Notes: a model not told the origin generated them from the letters alone. A DNA stretch of 64,000 nt from Lentzea kentuckyensis (GCF_002150765.1 NZ_MUYM01000033.1:33817-97816), one strand, 5' to 3'. Shown: positions 15,682 through 27,262, counted from the first letter of the stretch. Translations and numbers: made by a program.

Positions 15682-16935
15682 ATGGACGAGATCAGGCTGT
15701 CCGTCACCGCGGCGAACGAGCTGTCGCCGACGGCGTCCGATGCGATCCAGAAGGCGCACGGAGAACTCGGCGAGCCGGCCGGGGACGCCAAGTACACGGT
15801 GCATTTGGGCAAGGCCAAGGGTGTCATCGTCGGTGACAACGCGCGCCAGTGGAACACGTTCTGGGAACTCCCGAAGAGCGTGCGCCGGCTGCTGATCGTC
15901 CTGCTCGTCGCCGTGCTGGTGGTGGGCAGCACCTTCGTCGTCATCCGCTGGGTCGTCCCGATGTTCGCGCCCATCTACAAGACGACGTTCCTGATCGACG
16001 CGGCCGATGGCGATCTGGCGAGCGTGGTCGGTGCGCTGACCACGGTCGTCGGCAACTCCGGCGAGCACGACTCCCAGGCGTTGCGCAGCTTCGGCGGCGA
16101 CTGCGGTTCGGACGGCAACACCACGCAGCTCGTCGGGTTCGGCACCGGCAACCGGCAGGAGATCGCCGACGCCGCCCGCTCGGTGCGGCAGGGTGCGAAA
16201 GCCACGTTGCAGCGCGGAATCGTCGAGGCGGTCAGCGACTTCGCGACTCCGTTGGCGCTGAAGGCCAGGCAGGTCAACCGGATCATCGTGGTGACCAGGC
16301 ACGGCAAGGACGCGTGCGACCCCGACAGCGAGTTCGTCGAGTCGCAGATCCGCGACCGGGTCGCGGCGGCCGGCCTGACCATCGAGTTCCGGTTCATCGG
16401 CTACCAGGTCGACAAAGACGACAACGACCGGCTGACGGAGCTGGCCACGAAGCTCAAAACGCAGGAACCGACGTTCACGGACTCGCCGGAGCAACTGAAG
16501 CGTTTCCTCGCCTGGTTCACCACCATCGAGCCGGTGCTGCGATCCTCGCAGTCGGTCGTGAACGTGCTGAACCCGACCGTCGAGAAGCTCAACTCGACCA
16601 CCGACGCGATCAAGAAGGGCCGGTTCGACCTCGCCGACGGCGCGCTGGCCGAGGCCAGGAGCGCCGTCGTCGACATCGAGATCGAGGACCTCGACGGCCG
16701 GACCAGCTCGGCGGACGCCGTCCGGTTGCGGGACATGGCGGTCCGGTTGCGCACGTTGCAGGCCGCGGTGATCGAGGCAGCGGAGAAGTTGCTCGACACG
16801 GCTCGTTCGGGGCGGAACCTGACGGAACCGCTCGCCGTCTACTCCAAGGCCGCCGACGCCTACAACGCCGTGGCGGGGGAGATGACGGACGCGCTGACAA
16901 AGCTGCGCGCGCAGGGCCCAGGGGGAACAGGATGA
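15682..16935 (+). CDS. membrane VWA-like protein with an RHIM-like motif
   Basis: 417 residues. Residues 1-45 are polar; residues 47-60 read GVIVGDNARQWNTF, close to the G-V-Q-V-G-D-x-N-x-Q-x-N-x-F motif seen in actinobacterial signalling proteins and related to RHIM/BASS amyloid motifs. One membrane segment follows (about 69-90, LLIVLLVAVLVVGSTFVVI). The exterior part begins as a VWA fold, TTFLIDAADGDLA, but its MIDAS is DxAxG rather than DxSxS, and ends in a helical, probably coiled-coil region (about 270-410). It overlaps the next gene as ATGA. A membrane sensor or scaffold acting with the two downstream VWA proteins is inference. Confidence 0.8.
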   Translation: MDEIRLSVTAANELSPTASDAIQKAHGELGEPAGDAKYTVHLGKAKGVIVGDNARQWNTFWELPKSVRRLLIVLLVAVLVVGSTFVVIRWVVPMFAPIYKTTFLIDAADGDLASVVGALTTVVGNSGEHDSQALRSFGGDCGSDGNTTQLVGFGTGNRQEIADAARSVRQGAKATLQRGIVEAVSDFATPLALKARQVNRIIVVTRHGKDACDPDSEFVESQIRDRVAAAGLTIEFRFIGYQVDKDDNDRLTELATKLKTQEPTFTDSPEQLKRFLAWFTTIEPVLRSSQSVVNVLNPTVEKLNSTTDAIKKGRFDLADGALAEARSAVVDIEIEDLDGRTSSADAVRLRDMAVRLRTLQAAVIEAAEKLLDTARSGRNLTEPLAVYSKAADAYNAVAGEMTDALTKLRAQGPGGTG

Positions 16936-18137
16936 AACGCTGGTTGCTGGTGGCGGGCGCCGTCGTACTGGTGCTGGGACTGGTGACCGGTGGGCTGTGG
17001 GTGTTCCTGACCCCGCAGCACCGCACGACATTCCTCGTCGACGCCTCGGAGTCCTCGGGAGACTTCCGCGAGGTGGCGGACGCGGTCGGGGCCGCGGCGT
17101 CGAACATGTCCGCCGACGACTCGCTGGCGCTGCGCCGGTTCGGTGGCGCCTGCGACTCCTCGAACACCTCCGAGCTGGTCACGCCGGGCACCGGGCAGGC
17201 GGCCAAGATCGGTGACGCGGCCCGCGCGATCTCCCCGAGCGGCAAGGCAACGCTGCTCAGCGGCATCCTCGCGGCGATCGACGACTTCGCACGCACCTAC
17301 CCGTTCCGCGGTTCCGCGACCAACCAGGTGGTGGTCGTCGCACGTGGCGGCGCCGACGCCTGCGGCAAGAGCGCCGACGAGGTCCGCGCGATCATCGGCG
17401 AGCACACCGCACGAGCGGGCGTGAAGATCGACTTCCGGTTCGTCGGCCACCGGCTGACCGCCGAGCAGGCCAAGGTCCTCACCCAGATCGCGGCAGCGTC
17501 CGACGCGCAGCCACCACGCCTCACCAAGACCTCGGACGAGCTCGTGACCACGATGAAGGAGGTGTCGGTCCCGTCCGAACTGGCGGTCAAGGAGGTGAAG
17601 ACGTCTCCGTGCGACGCGGTGACGCCGGAGACGCTGATGGCCGCGCATCCGTTGGGAAGCAACGCACAGCACAAGGCGTACTACTTCGACATCAACTGCC
17701 AGCAGGACCGCTACGTGTTCGCGAAGGCGCAGACGGAACCGCAGTACACGGACACCCTGTTCCTGGTGTTCGAGAGGAAGGACGAGTCCTGGCAGTACCT
17801 CACGTCGGGAACCGAACTGCCGTGCGGGTCGGTGCCGAAGGAGGTGTGGACGACGTGGAAGTTCCCGTGCATCTTCGAGCCCGTCGTCTGCCGTGACGGC
17901 GCGCTGAAGGTGACGGACCTGAACGGTGTCGGGTGTCCGGCGGCCATCGACATCGCGGACCGCTACAAGGCGGCGATCGACGGCCAGCAGGCAGCGGGCC
18001 AGGGCACGTTCTGGCGGTCCGGCGAGTGGTCTTGCTCCTGGCCGTACGAGGAAGGCCTGGCGCACTCCCAGGTCCCGCTGAAATGCGTGCGCACGACCGA
18101 CAACATGGTCGTTCAGCTGGGCGACTACCAGCGATGA
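16932..18137 (+). CDS. membrane-anchored VWA protein, paralogue 1
   Basis: 401 residues. An uncleaved N-terminal anchor (about 4-26) is followed by a VWA domain with a canonical metal-binding MIDAS, FLVDASES (Asp37, Ser39, Ser41), and strand/helix segments to about residue 215 (ATLLSGILAAIDDFA, NQVVVVARGGADACG, KIDFRFVGHRL). The C-terminal domain (about 220-401) has several Cys, including CDAVTPE, INCQQDRYV, CRDG and GVGCPAAIDIADRY, probably disulfide-bonded outside the cell. Overlaps both neighbours as ATGA. The following gene is a close paralogue. Confidence 0.82.
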   Translation: MKRWLLVAGAVVLVLGLVTGGLWVFLTPQHRTTFLVDASESSGDFREVADAVGAAASNMSADDSLALRRFGGACDSSNTSELVTPGTGQAAKIGDAARAISPSGKATLLSGILAAIDDFARTYPFRGSATNQVVVVARGGADACGKSADEVRAIIGEHTARAGVKIDFRFVGHRLTAEQAKVLTQIAAASDAQPPRLTKTSDELVTTMKEVSVPSELAVKEVKTSPCDAVTPETLMAAHPLGSNAQHKAYYFDINCQQDRYVFAKAQTEPQYTDTLFLVFERKDESWQYLTSGTELPCGSVPKEVWTTWKFPCIFEPVVCRDGALKVTDLNGVGCPAAIDIADRYKAAIDGQQAAGQGTFWRSGEWSCSWPYEEGLAHSQVPLKCVRTTDNMVVQLGDYQR

Positions 18138-19309
18138 AACGCCGACTGCTGACCGGGATCGCGGTCGTCGTGACGCTCGGGCTGATCGCCGGCGGCGTCA
18201 TCGTGCACCTGACTCCCGACCACCGCACGCTGTTCCTGGTCGACGCCTCCGACTCGCCGGACTTCCGCGAGGTGGCGGACGCCGTCGGTGCCGCGGCCTC
18301 GAACATGCCGGGCGACGATTCGCTGGCGCTGCGGCGGTTCGGTGGCGAGTGCGACTCCTCGAACACCGCCGAGTTGGTCACGCCGGGCACCGGGCACGCA
18401 ACCAAGATCGGCGACGCGGCGCGGTCGATCACCCCAGGCGGCAGGGCGACGTTGCTCAGCGGGATTCTCGCGGCGATCGACGACTTCGCGCACGTCTACC
18501 CGTTCCGTGGCTCGGTGACGAATCGCGTGGTGGTGGTCGCCCGCAACGGCGCCGACGCGTGTGGCAAAAGCGCCGACGAGGTCCGCGCGATCATCAAGCA
18601 GCACACCGGCAAGGCGGGTGTGAAGATCGACTTTCGGTTCGTCGGCCACCGGTTGACGCCGGAGCAGGTCAAGGTCCTCACCGACATCGCCGCCGCGTCC
18701 GACGCCCAGACCCCGCGCCTCACCAGGACTTCCGACGAACTCGTCACGACGATGAAGGAGGTCTCGGTTCCCGCCGACCTGGTGGCGCAGGAGGTGAAAC
18801 CGCTCAAGGCCTGCGAGCTGGTGACCCTGGAGGGACTCGAAGCCGCGTATCCGTTCAAACCTCAGCGCTTGCTCGGTTTCAAGTGCTACCAAGATCGCTA
18901 CCTGCTCGCCCACGCGGAGATCACGCATCCCAGCCTCGTCGTGCAACACCCCGAGGGAGTCCCTGTCCTCTTCGAATTCAGGGATCAGGGGTGGCAGTAC
19001 GTGGTGGCCACCCTGGAACCGCCTTGCGGCAAGGCGCCTCCTGAGGCGTGGAAACAATGGGGTGTGCGCTGCACACCCGACCCGGTCGTCTGCCGGGAAG
19101 GTCAGGACAAGGTGGTCGACATGACTGGAGTGGGCTGTCCTGCCGCCATCGACATCGCAGACCGCTACCTCGCGGCGATCAAGGCCCAGCAGACCCAGGA
19201 TTCGATGCTGTGGTGGGACACCGGTGAGTGGGTCTGCTTGAGGTCCTCCCCTCTTCCGCTCCACTGCACGCGGTGGGCCGACAACATGACCGTGTACATC
19301 GGCGGCTAG
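18134..19309 (+). CDS. membrane-anchored VWA protein, paralogue 2
   Basis: 391 residues, collinear with the preceding gene: the same anchor, MIDAS FLVDASDS (Asp37, Ser39, Ser41), long nearly identical stretches through the VWA domain (DEVRAIIKQHTGKAGVKIDF versus DEVRAIIGEHTARAGVKIDF) and the C-terminal GVGCPAAIDIADRY block. Similarity is clearly lower in the C-terminal domain, so the VWA part is constrained and the outer domain diverging. Start overlaps the previous stop (ATGA). A tandem duplication kept in one operon suggests the two proteins pair or bind different partners. Confidence 0.82.
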   Translation: MKRRLLTGIAVVVTLGLIAGGVIVHLTPDHRTLFLVDASDSPDFREVADAVGAAASNMPGDDSLALRRFGGECDSSNTAELVTPGTGHATKIGDAARSITPGGRATLLSGILAAIDDFAHVYPFRGSVTNRVVVVARNGADACGKSADEVRAIIKQHTGKAGVKIDFRFVGHRLTPEQVKVLTDIAAASDAQTPRLTRTSDELVTTMKEVSVPADLVAQEVKPLKACELVTLEGLEAAYPFKPQRLLGFKCYQDRYLLAHAEITHPSLVVQHPEGVPVLFEFRDQGWQYVVATLEPPCGKAPPEAWKQWGVRCTPDPVVCREGQDKVVDMTGVGCPAAIDIADRYLAAIKAQQTQDSMLWWDTGEWVCLRSSPLPLHCTRWADNMTVYIGG

Positions 19310-19318
19310 CGAAGCTGG

Positions 19319-19798
19319 TCAGGCCTCGCGGCGGCTGGCCGTCTTGGCTTCGAGGACCTGTTTCAGGCCCTTGAGGCCGCCGCGCATCATCATGTCGTGG
19401 TTGCCGCGGAAGAACGGCTTCGCGATCAGCACCAGACGCCGGAGCAGGGCCTTGTTGACCACTACCTCCTGGTCGAACACCAGGTCCGTGCCGCCGTCCC
19501 GGCCGATGATCTCCCAGCTCGCGTAGCCCTCGAGGTCACCGGACAGCGTGGCGCGCAGAAGACCGGCCTGCTGGTTCCTGATGCTGTGCCTGACCTGCAC
19601 GACGAGGTCGAACGGCAGGAACGAGCGACACCGGAGTTCGCCGCTCTCGTCGTCGATCTTCGTGGCTTTCCGGATCTCGGGCCACCACAGCGGGTAGTTC
19701 GCGATGTCGGACAGCACCTCGTACACATCGGACGGACACGCGTCGACGTGCCACACGCTGCGGAAGCGATAGCGGTTGAGTGACACGGCCGCCATCAT
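19319..19798 (-). CDS. SRPBCC (START-like) polyketide cyclase/ligand-binding protein
   Basis: About 159 residues of the SRPBCC superfamily, a helix-grip fold binding hydrophobic ligands. Features: YRFRSVWHVDACPSDVYEVL, DIANYPLWWPEIRKAT and a C-terminal helix with the GNHDMMMRGGLKGLKQVL pattern typical of these proteins. The start is uncertain: ATG 19798 is used, with ATG 19795, GTG 19786 and TTG 19834 possible. Convergent with the VWA operon (stops 9 bp apart) and unlikely to be functionally linked to it. Confidence 0.82.
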   Translation of the reverse strand: MMAAVSLNRYRFRSVWHVDACPSDVYEVLSDIANYPLWWPEIRKATKIDDESGELRCRSFLPFDLVVQVRHSIRNQQAGLLRATLSGDLEGYASWEIIGRDGGTDLVFDQEVVVNKALLRRLVLIAKPFFRGNHDMMMRGGLKGLKQVLEAKTASRREA

Positions 19799-19915
19799 CC
19801 CGGATAGCTCGTTCGAGTGACAGGTTCTCGACAAAAGTCACAAGAGGCCGGGAATTCCTCACGGAGTGTCATGCGGCTCAAGTGAGGCTTGAGCGTCTCA
19901 CCAGGCCGTCCGTGT

Positions 19916-20100
19916 TCACTTGCCGCTGAGACGCGGGAACCGTTCCAAGGCTCGCAACCAGCCGACAGCCACGACGCGACGGAACGACAGCTCCGACGCG
20001 TCGAGCACCTCTACGAGGTTGATGGGGTACGCCGCCAGGGGCTCACCACGCGACGCCTGCAGAGCGCGTTCGCGCAGGGCCAGGGCGTCGAGTGGAATCA

Positions 20101-20101
<1 letters not shown>
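19916..20101 (-). CDS. small protein coupled to uvrA, unknown function
   Basis: 61 residues, MIPLDALALRERALQASRGE to the end RFPRLSGK, no membrane segment. Its ATG shares a base with the uvrA stop (TGATG), a typical coupling arrangement, and it is the only frame on this strand after uvrA. I see no known domain. It could be a real accessory peptide or a chance open frame. Confidence 0.45.
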
Positions 20102-22980
<2,879 letters not shown>

Positions 22981-23028
22981 TGGGGTCCCTTCGGCTGCGG
23001 TCGGCGGGTCACTCACGCCACACTCTTC

Positions 23029-23042
23029 CGAACAAGCGTTCG
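23029..23042 (-). promoter_or_regulatory. LexA (SOS) box upstream of uvrA
   Basis: CGAAC-AAGC-GTTCG, the actinobacterial/Gram-positive SOS-box form (CGAAC-N4-GTTCG) as a perfect palindrome. It is 49 bp upstream of the uvrA start, next to a TGCTAGTAG extended -10-like element at about 23048-23056 on the minus strand. LexA repression of uvrA is therefore expected. Confidence 0.85.
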
Positions 23043-23204
23043 AAGACTACTAGCATCGTTTTGGAGGCTGCGACCGACCCGCCGACCATGCTAGGGCCCA
23101 CCCCTGACAAAAACGGTTCTGGCCGCTGTCGCATTCCCCTGAACTGGGTTTACTCATAGGCTGGTCACTTCGATCAGAGCCTCAACGTCGGGGAGAGGCA
23201 GCAC

Positions 23205-23957
23205 ATGACCTACACACCGTCCACGCAGCACACGTCCGTACCTGCACCACGAGGTGTGCCCGACCGGCACATCAACGCGGTGCGCCAGGCGACGGACGTG
23301 CTGTACGAGACCGTCGAGGAGCTGGACGAGGCCGCGATGCGCGGCGCGAGCCTGCTGCCCGGCTGGTCCCGCGGACACGTCGTCACCCACCTCGCGCGCA
23401 ACGCCGACGCGCTGGTGAACCTGCTCACCTGGGCCAAGACCGGGGTCGAGCACCAGGCGTACGCCTCACGCGCGGACCGCGACGCGGACATCGAGGAGGG
23501 CTCGCGCCGCATCCTGCAGGTGATCAAGGCCGATCTCGACTCCGCGTGCCTGCGGTTCGACGCCGCGTGCCGCGAGTTCCCCGCGCACGCGTGGCACTCG
23601 GAGGTCACGGCGCCCAAGGGCCAGTCGATCCCGGCGTCCACCGTGCCGCTGTTCCGCCTGCGCGAGATCTGGATCCACCTCATCGACCTGAACGCCGGTG
23701 TCGGGTTCGACGACCTGCCCGCCGACTTCGTGGACGAGTTCCTCGACGACGCCGTGGAGCAGTTCGAGGGCAGGGTCGACCCGTTCAGCATCGAGGTGAC
23801 CCTGCCCGACGGCACTCAGCGCATCTGGACCGTCAACGGACCGGCCAGCCGCAACTCGGTGAGCGGGTCGGCGAGCGCCGTCCTGGGGTGGCTGACCGGC
23901 AGGACCGACGGCTCCGACCTGCGCGGTGAGCTGCCGGAACTGCCCGACTGGATCTGA
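23205..23957 (+). CDS. maleylpyruvate isomerase family mycothiol-dependent enzyme
   Basis: 250 residues of the MDMPI/DinB-like fold: N-terminal helical bundle with LLPGWSRGHVVTHLARNADAL (metal-ligand His within SRGHVVTHLARN) and WIHLIDL (third His), plus a small C-terminal domain. Family members use mycothiol to isomerise or modify small electrophiles, which fits a mycothiol-making actinobacterium. ATG 23205 preceded by GGGAGAGG. Divergent from uvrA. Its last 142 bp overlap, tail to tail, the acyltransferase on the other strand. Confidence 0.9.
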   Translation: MTYTPSTQHTSVPAPRGVPDRHINAVRQATDVLYETVEELDEAAMRGASLLPGWSRGHVVTHLARNADALVNLLTWAKTGVEHQAYASRADRDADIEEGSRRILQVIKADLDSACLRFDAACREFPAHAWHSEVTAPKGQSIPASTVPLFRLREIWIHLIDLNAGVGFDDLPADFVDEFLDDAVEQFEGRVDPFSIEVTLPDGTQRIWTVNGPASRNSVSGSASAVLGWLTGRTDGSDLRGELPELPDWI

Positions 23958-24964
23958 GTCAGCAACCGGTACGCGGGCCGTTCGACGAACTTCGTCATCA
24001 GCCAGCCGAGCACCAGTGCCGAGGTGACGAACCCGGCGAGCAGCCACCAGGACCGCAGCCCAACGGCGTGCATGCGGTCCATCACCACGGTGCCGATCTG
24101 CTGGTGCACGAGATAGACCCCGTACGAGATGCCGGCGAGCCACGTGATCGGCTTGGCGATCGGCTTGAAGAACAGCCAATCGGGTCCCGCGGCCGCCGCG
24201 CACACCATCAGCAGCAACACGGCGAAGCCGAGCGTCGAACCGTACTCGGTCGTGTGAATCGCTTGCGCTATCAGCGCAGCGCCGAGCAGCGCGACCAGAT
24301 GCGGTGTCTTCAAGCGGTGTTTCGACCACAGCCAGATGGCAATACCTGCGGCGAACAGTTGAGCCCGGTGGAGCGCGAACCCGTTGTAGATCACGAAGAG
24401 TGTGTGTGAGTGATCGAGCAACGGCCGTAGCAGCAGCGGCGTGATGATGAGCGCCCACAGGAAGAAGCGGAGCTTCGTGCCCCTCAGGCGCTTCACGAGC
24501 ACCGCACCGGCGATGAACGCCGCGATCTGCACCGGCACGGTCCAGTAGGCGAAGTCGACGATGTTGACGTCCGGGAACCACTGGTTGATCAGCAGCAGGT
24601 TGTAGACGACGTCCCTTCCGTCGAGCTGACTCCAGCCCTCCGGCGCGATCCACCGCTGCACGGCGTAGGTGAGCAGCACCGCCGCCATGTACGCCGGCAA
24701 CAGGCGCGCGAGTCTTCTCCACAGGAACTGCCCCGGCTTGCCGCTGTTGAGCGACGCGCAGGCGAAGAAGGCGGAGACGACCATCAGCATGCTGGCGCCC
24801 ATCGACATCGGGAACGTGAACGGCAGCGGCCCGAGATCGGGGTGGCTGCTGATGCTCGTAAGCGTGGCGTGGTGGAGCAACACGCACCCGATGGCGACGA
24901 CGCGGAGGACGTCCCAGCTGACCCTGCGGGCCGTGCGGGGCTTTTGTCGTTGCGCTGGAATCAC
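23816..24964 (-). CDS. acyltransferase family 3 membrane protein
   Basis: 382 residues, about ten membrane segments, of the Acyl_transf_3 (OafA/NodX-like) family that acetylates sugars or lipids of the envelope. The catalytic-region His are in IGCVLLHHATL (His31/His32) and the family's GISYGVYLVHQQIG segment is near residue 285. GTG 24964 used; no good ribosome site is visible. The membrane domain ends near VERPAYRLLTQ (about residue 337); the last 45 residues are Ser/Pro/Arg-rich and encoded opposite the MDMPI gene, suggesting stop-codon loss and read-through into the neighbour's antisense strand. Confidence 0.88.
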   Translation of the reverse strand: MIPAQRQKPRTARRVSWDVLRVVAIGCVLLHHATLTSISSHPDLGPLPFTFPMSMGASMLMVVSAFFACASLNSGKPGQFLWRRLARLLPAYMAAVLLTYAVQRWIAPEGWSQLDGRDVVYNLLLINQWFPDVNIVDFAYWTVPVQIAAFIAGAVLVKRLRGTKLRFFLWALIITPLLLRPLLDHSHTLFVIYNGFALHRAQLFAAGIAIWLWSKHRLKTPHLVALLGAALIAQAIHTTEYGSTLGFAVLLLMVCAAAAGPDWLFFKPIAKPITWLAGISYGVYLVHQQIGTVVMDRMHAVGLRSWWLLAGFVTSALVLGWLMTKFVERPAYRLLTQIQSGSSGSSPRRSEPSVLPVSHPRTALADPLTELRLAGPLTVQMR

Positions 24965-25102
24965 GAGAGGCGGGGACCTGTTCGTTGATGCTTTCGGCGT
25001 ACTCGGAGGTCGAAGCTTGATCCTTACTTACCCTATGAGTGAGACCTGTATGCAACCTGAAGGTGTGCGTCTCGCCGCATCGAGCGACTACCGTCTGCCA
25101 CC

Positions 25103-25780
25103 GTGGACGTACTCGAGAACTACACCGGTCACGTCGATCCAGAGGGCCCAGCCGCCCGTCGCACCCTGGACGCGCTGACCATCACGAAGATCTCCGTCGG
25201 ACCGATGGACAACAACGCCTACCTGCTGGTTTGCCGGTCCACGAACGAGGCGCTGCTCATCGACGCGGCCAACGACTACGAGCGCCTGTCCGACCTGTTC
25301 GGCCACATCCCGAACCGCCCGCGGCTGCGCACGATCGTGACGACGCACCAGCACGCCGATCACTGGCAGGCACTCGGCGCCCTGGCCGGCGCCCACGGCT
25401 CGAACACCGTCGCGCACGAACTGGACGCCGCCGTCCTCCCCGTCCCACCGGACGTACTGGTGGAGCACGGCGACACCATTCACGTGGGCGAAGTCCCGTT
25501 GTCGATCATCCACCTGCGCGGCCACACCCCAGGTTCGATCGCCGTCGTCTACGACGACCCGAACGGCCACCCGCACCTCTTCACCGGAGATTCACTCTTT
25601 CCGGGGGGTGTGGGGAAGACCACGTCGGCCGACAACTTCGCCTCGCTGATCAACGACGTCGAGGACCGCCTGTTCGCCGTCCTGCCCGACGACACCTGGT
25701 TCTACCCAGGCCACGGCGACGACTCGACGCTGGGCAAGGAGCGCCCCTCGCTCGCGGAGTGGCGCGCCCGCGGCTGGTGA
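25103..25780 (+). CDS. MBL-fold metallo-hydrolase (intact copy)
   Basis: 225-residue metallo-beta-lactamase-fold hydrolase, glyoxalase II-like. Two-metal site complete: THQHADHW (His82, His84, Asp86, His87), RGHTPG (His141), TGDSLFPG (Asp163) and YPGHGDDS (His204). GTG 25103. Such genes commonly sit near uvrA in actinobacteria and may hydrolyse thioesters such as mycothiol conjugates; substrate not known. The last 185 bp (residue 165 to the stop) recur downstream at 27305 and, shorter, at 28898, so this gene's 3' end is an insertion or duplication hot spot. Confidence 0.93.
   Translation: MDVLENYTGHVDPEGPAARRTLDALTITKISVGPMDNNAYLLVCRSTNEALLIDAANDYERLSDLFGHIPNRPRLRTIVTTHQHADHWQALGALAGAHGSNTVAHELDAAVLPVPPDVLVEHGDTIHVGEVPLSIIHLRGHTPGSIAVVYDDPNGHPHLFTGDSLFPGGVGKTTSADNFASLINDVEDRLFAVLPDDTWFYPGHGDDSTLGKERPSLAEWRARGW
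25596..25780 (+). repeat. MBL 3'-end repeat, copy 1 (inside intact gene)
   Basis: This 185-bp segment is repeated at 27305-27489 with a single difference (CTGGG here, CTCGG there) and its last 120 bp at 28898-29018 with several changes. A weaker match (GATTCA versus GATTTA) extends a few bases upstream of copies 1 and 2. Copies end exactly at the TGA and diverge immediately after it. Confidence 0.95.
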
Positions 25781-25921
25781 CCTGATCGGGACCGCGTACC
25801 CACCCAGGCGGCCACACGGCGAATCCAGGATCAGAGCAGTTCGAGATCCATGCGCCCTTCGGACAGGCTGGACGCTTCGCAGGAGTTCCACCGAGCGAGC
25901 GTCCAGCCCGCCATCACTGTG

Positions 25922-25982
25922 CGTCCAGACGACCACGCGAGCACCGTCCAGATAACCACGTGAGCACCGTCCAGATGACCAC
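25922..25982. repeat. 23-bp tandem repeat before the ATPase gene
   Basis: Units at 25922-25944 and 25945-25967, and a partial third at 25968-25982, built on CGTCCAGAYRACCACGYGAGCAC. They end 30 bp before the DUF4143 ATPase start. Being directly upstream they could be operators or marks of the insertion; each unit contains no strong dyad. Confidence 0.75.
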
Positions 25983-26011
25983 TGATCTTGCTTGTACGGC
26001 AGACTGGATCC

Positions 26012-27262
26012 ATGTCTGTCGCGCCCCGCCTGGTCCCCCGCCGCGCCGAATCGCTGGTTCATGAGGCGCTTGAGGACACACGCGTTGTTCTTGTCAACGG
26101 TGCTCGACAGGTGGGTAAGAGCACGCTGACCAGGCTCGCCACCGATAGTCAGCCCACAGTGCTACGCCTTCTCGACGATCCGGCAACGCTGCTTGCCGCC
26201 AAGGAGGATCCCACCGGATTCGTCGAGCACGACAGTCTCATGGTCATCGACGAGATCCAGCTGGTTCCAGAGCTTCTACAGCCGATCAAGGTGTCTGTGG
26301 ATCTGGATCCCACCCCAGGCCGCTACCTCCTGACGGGCTCATCACGAATCTTGGCCATGCGAACTCTCCCGGACGCACTGCCCGGACGCATGGAGGTGAT
26401 CGAGCTCTGGCCGTTCTCCCAAGGAGAGATGCACGGATCTCCTGACCGATTCGTAGATGCCGCGTTCCGACATGGCCCTCAGATCGACCACTCCTCAGAG
26501 TTGCGCCGCCGCGACTACCTCGAACGCCTCGTTGTCGGCGGCTTCCCAGAAGCGACGCGTCGCACTCCGCGCCGCCGCACGGCCTTCTTCGACTCATACC
26601 TGTCGACCTTGATCGAACGTGACGTACTGGAACTGGCCAGCATCGAGCGCCAAGGCGACTTGCTCAAACTGATAGCCCTGCTGGCCGGACGTGCGGGAGG
26701 CCTACTGGAGCCGACAGTTCTTGCCTCTCAGTCTGGTATCCCTCGAACGACCCTGATTCGCTATCTGGAGTTGTTGGCGTCGGTCTTTCTCATCAAGAGC
26801 ATCCCCGCCTGGTCGTCCGGCCAGACACGCCGCGCCGTGGGCACGCCGAAACTTGCGTTCGTGGACACCGGGATTGCTTGTCACCTCATCGGTCAAGACC
26901 CTGTGCGACTCGGTGAGCCAGGCGGCGCCGCAGGATCGATGATGGAGAACTTCGTCGTCATGGAACTCGCTCGCCAACTCACATGGTCCGAGGAGCGTGG
27001 ACGGCTATATCACTACCGCACCAAGGAAAAGCAGGAGGTTGATGCCGTCATCGAGACACCAGACGGCCGAGTGATCGGGGTCGAGGTCAAAGCGGGGGCG
27101 ACAGTGCGTGCCGAGGACCTCGCTGGCTTGCGGAACCTGGCCAACCATTTGGGAGATCGGTTCGTCGCCGGGTATGTGCTCTACGCCGGCCAACAGACCT
27201 TGTCATTCGGAGAGAAGATCAAGGCCCTGCCACTTGACGCGCTCTGGCACTTGGCCCCATAG
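26012..27262 (+). CDS. DUF4143 AAA ATPase, foreign cargo
   Basis: 416 residues. N-terminal AAA domain with Walker A GARQVGKSTL (residues 30-39) and Walker B LMVIDEIQLVPEL, arginine-rich sensor region PGRYLLTGSSRIL, a winged-helix stretch (QSGIPRTTLIRYLELLASVFLI) and the C-terminal DUF4143 domain whose EVDAVIETPDGRVIGVEVKAG resembles a PD-(D/E)xK nuclease core. Role unknown; widespread in accessory regions and often toxin-antitoxin-like or mobile. Codon use is visibly less GC-biased at third positions than in neighbours, indicating transfer. Flanked by two copies of the MBL gene end. Confidence 0.9.
   Translation: MSVAPRLVPRRAESLVHEALEDTRVVLVNGARQVGKSTLTRLATDSQPTVLRLLDDPATLLAAKEDPTGFVEHDSLMVIDEIQLVPELLQPIKVSVDLDPTPGRYLLTGSSRILAMRTLPDALPGRMEVIELWPFSQGEMHGSPDRFVDAAFRHGPQIDHSSELRRRDYLERLVVGGFPEATRRTPRRRTAFFDSYLSTLIERDVLELASIERQGDLLKLIALLAGRAGGLLEPTVLASQSGIPRTTLIRYLELLASVFLIKSIPAWSSGQTRRAVGTPKLAFVDTGIACHLIGQDPVRLGEPGGAAGSMMENFVVMELARQLTWSEERGRLYHYRTKEKQEVDAVIETPDGRVIGVEVKAGATVRAEDLAGLRNLANHLGDRFVAGYVLYAGQQTLSFGEKIKALPLDALWHLAP

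Noticed and set aside
25922..25982. Tandem 23-bp repeats taken for a CRISPR array
   Set aside because: Units are directly adjacent with no spacers, only two and a half copies, and no cas genes anywhere in the window.
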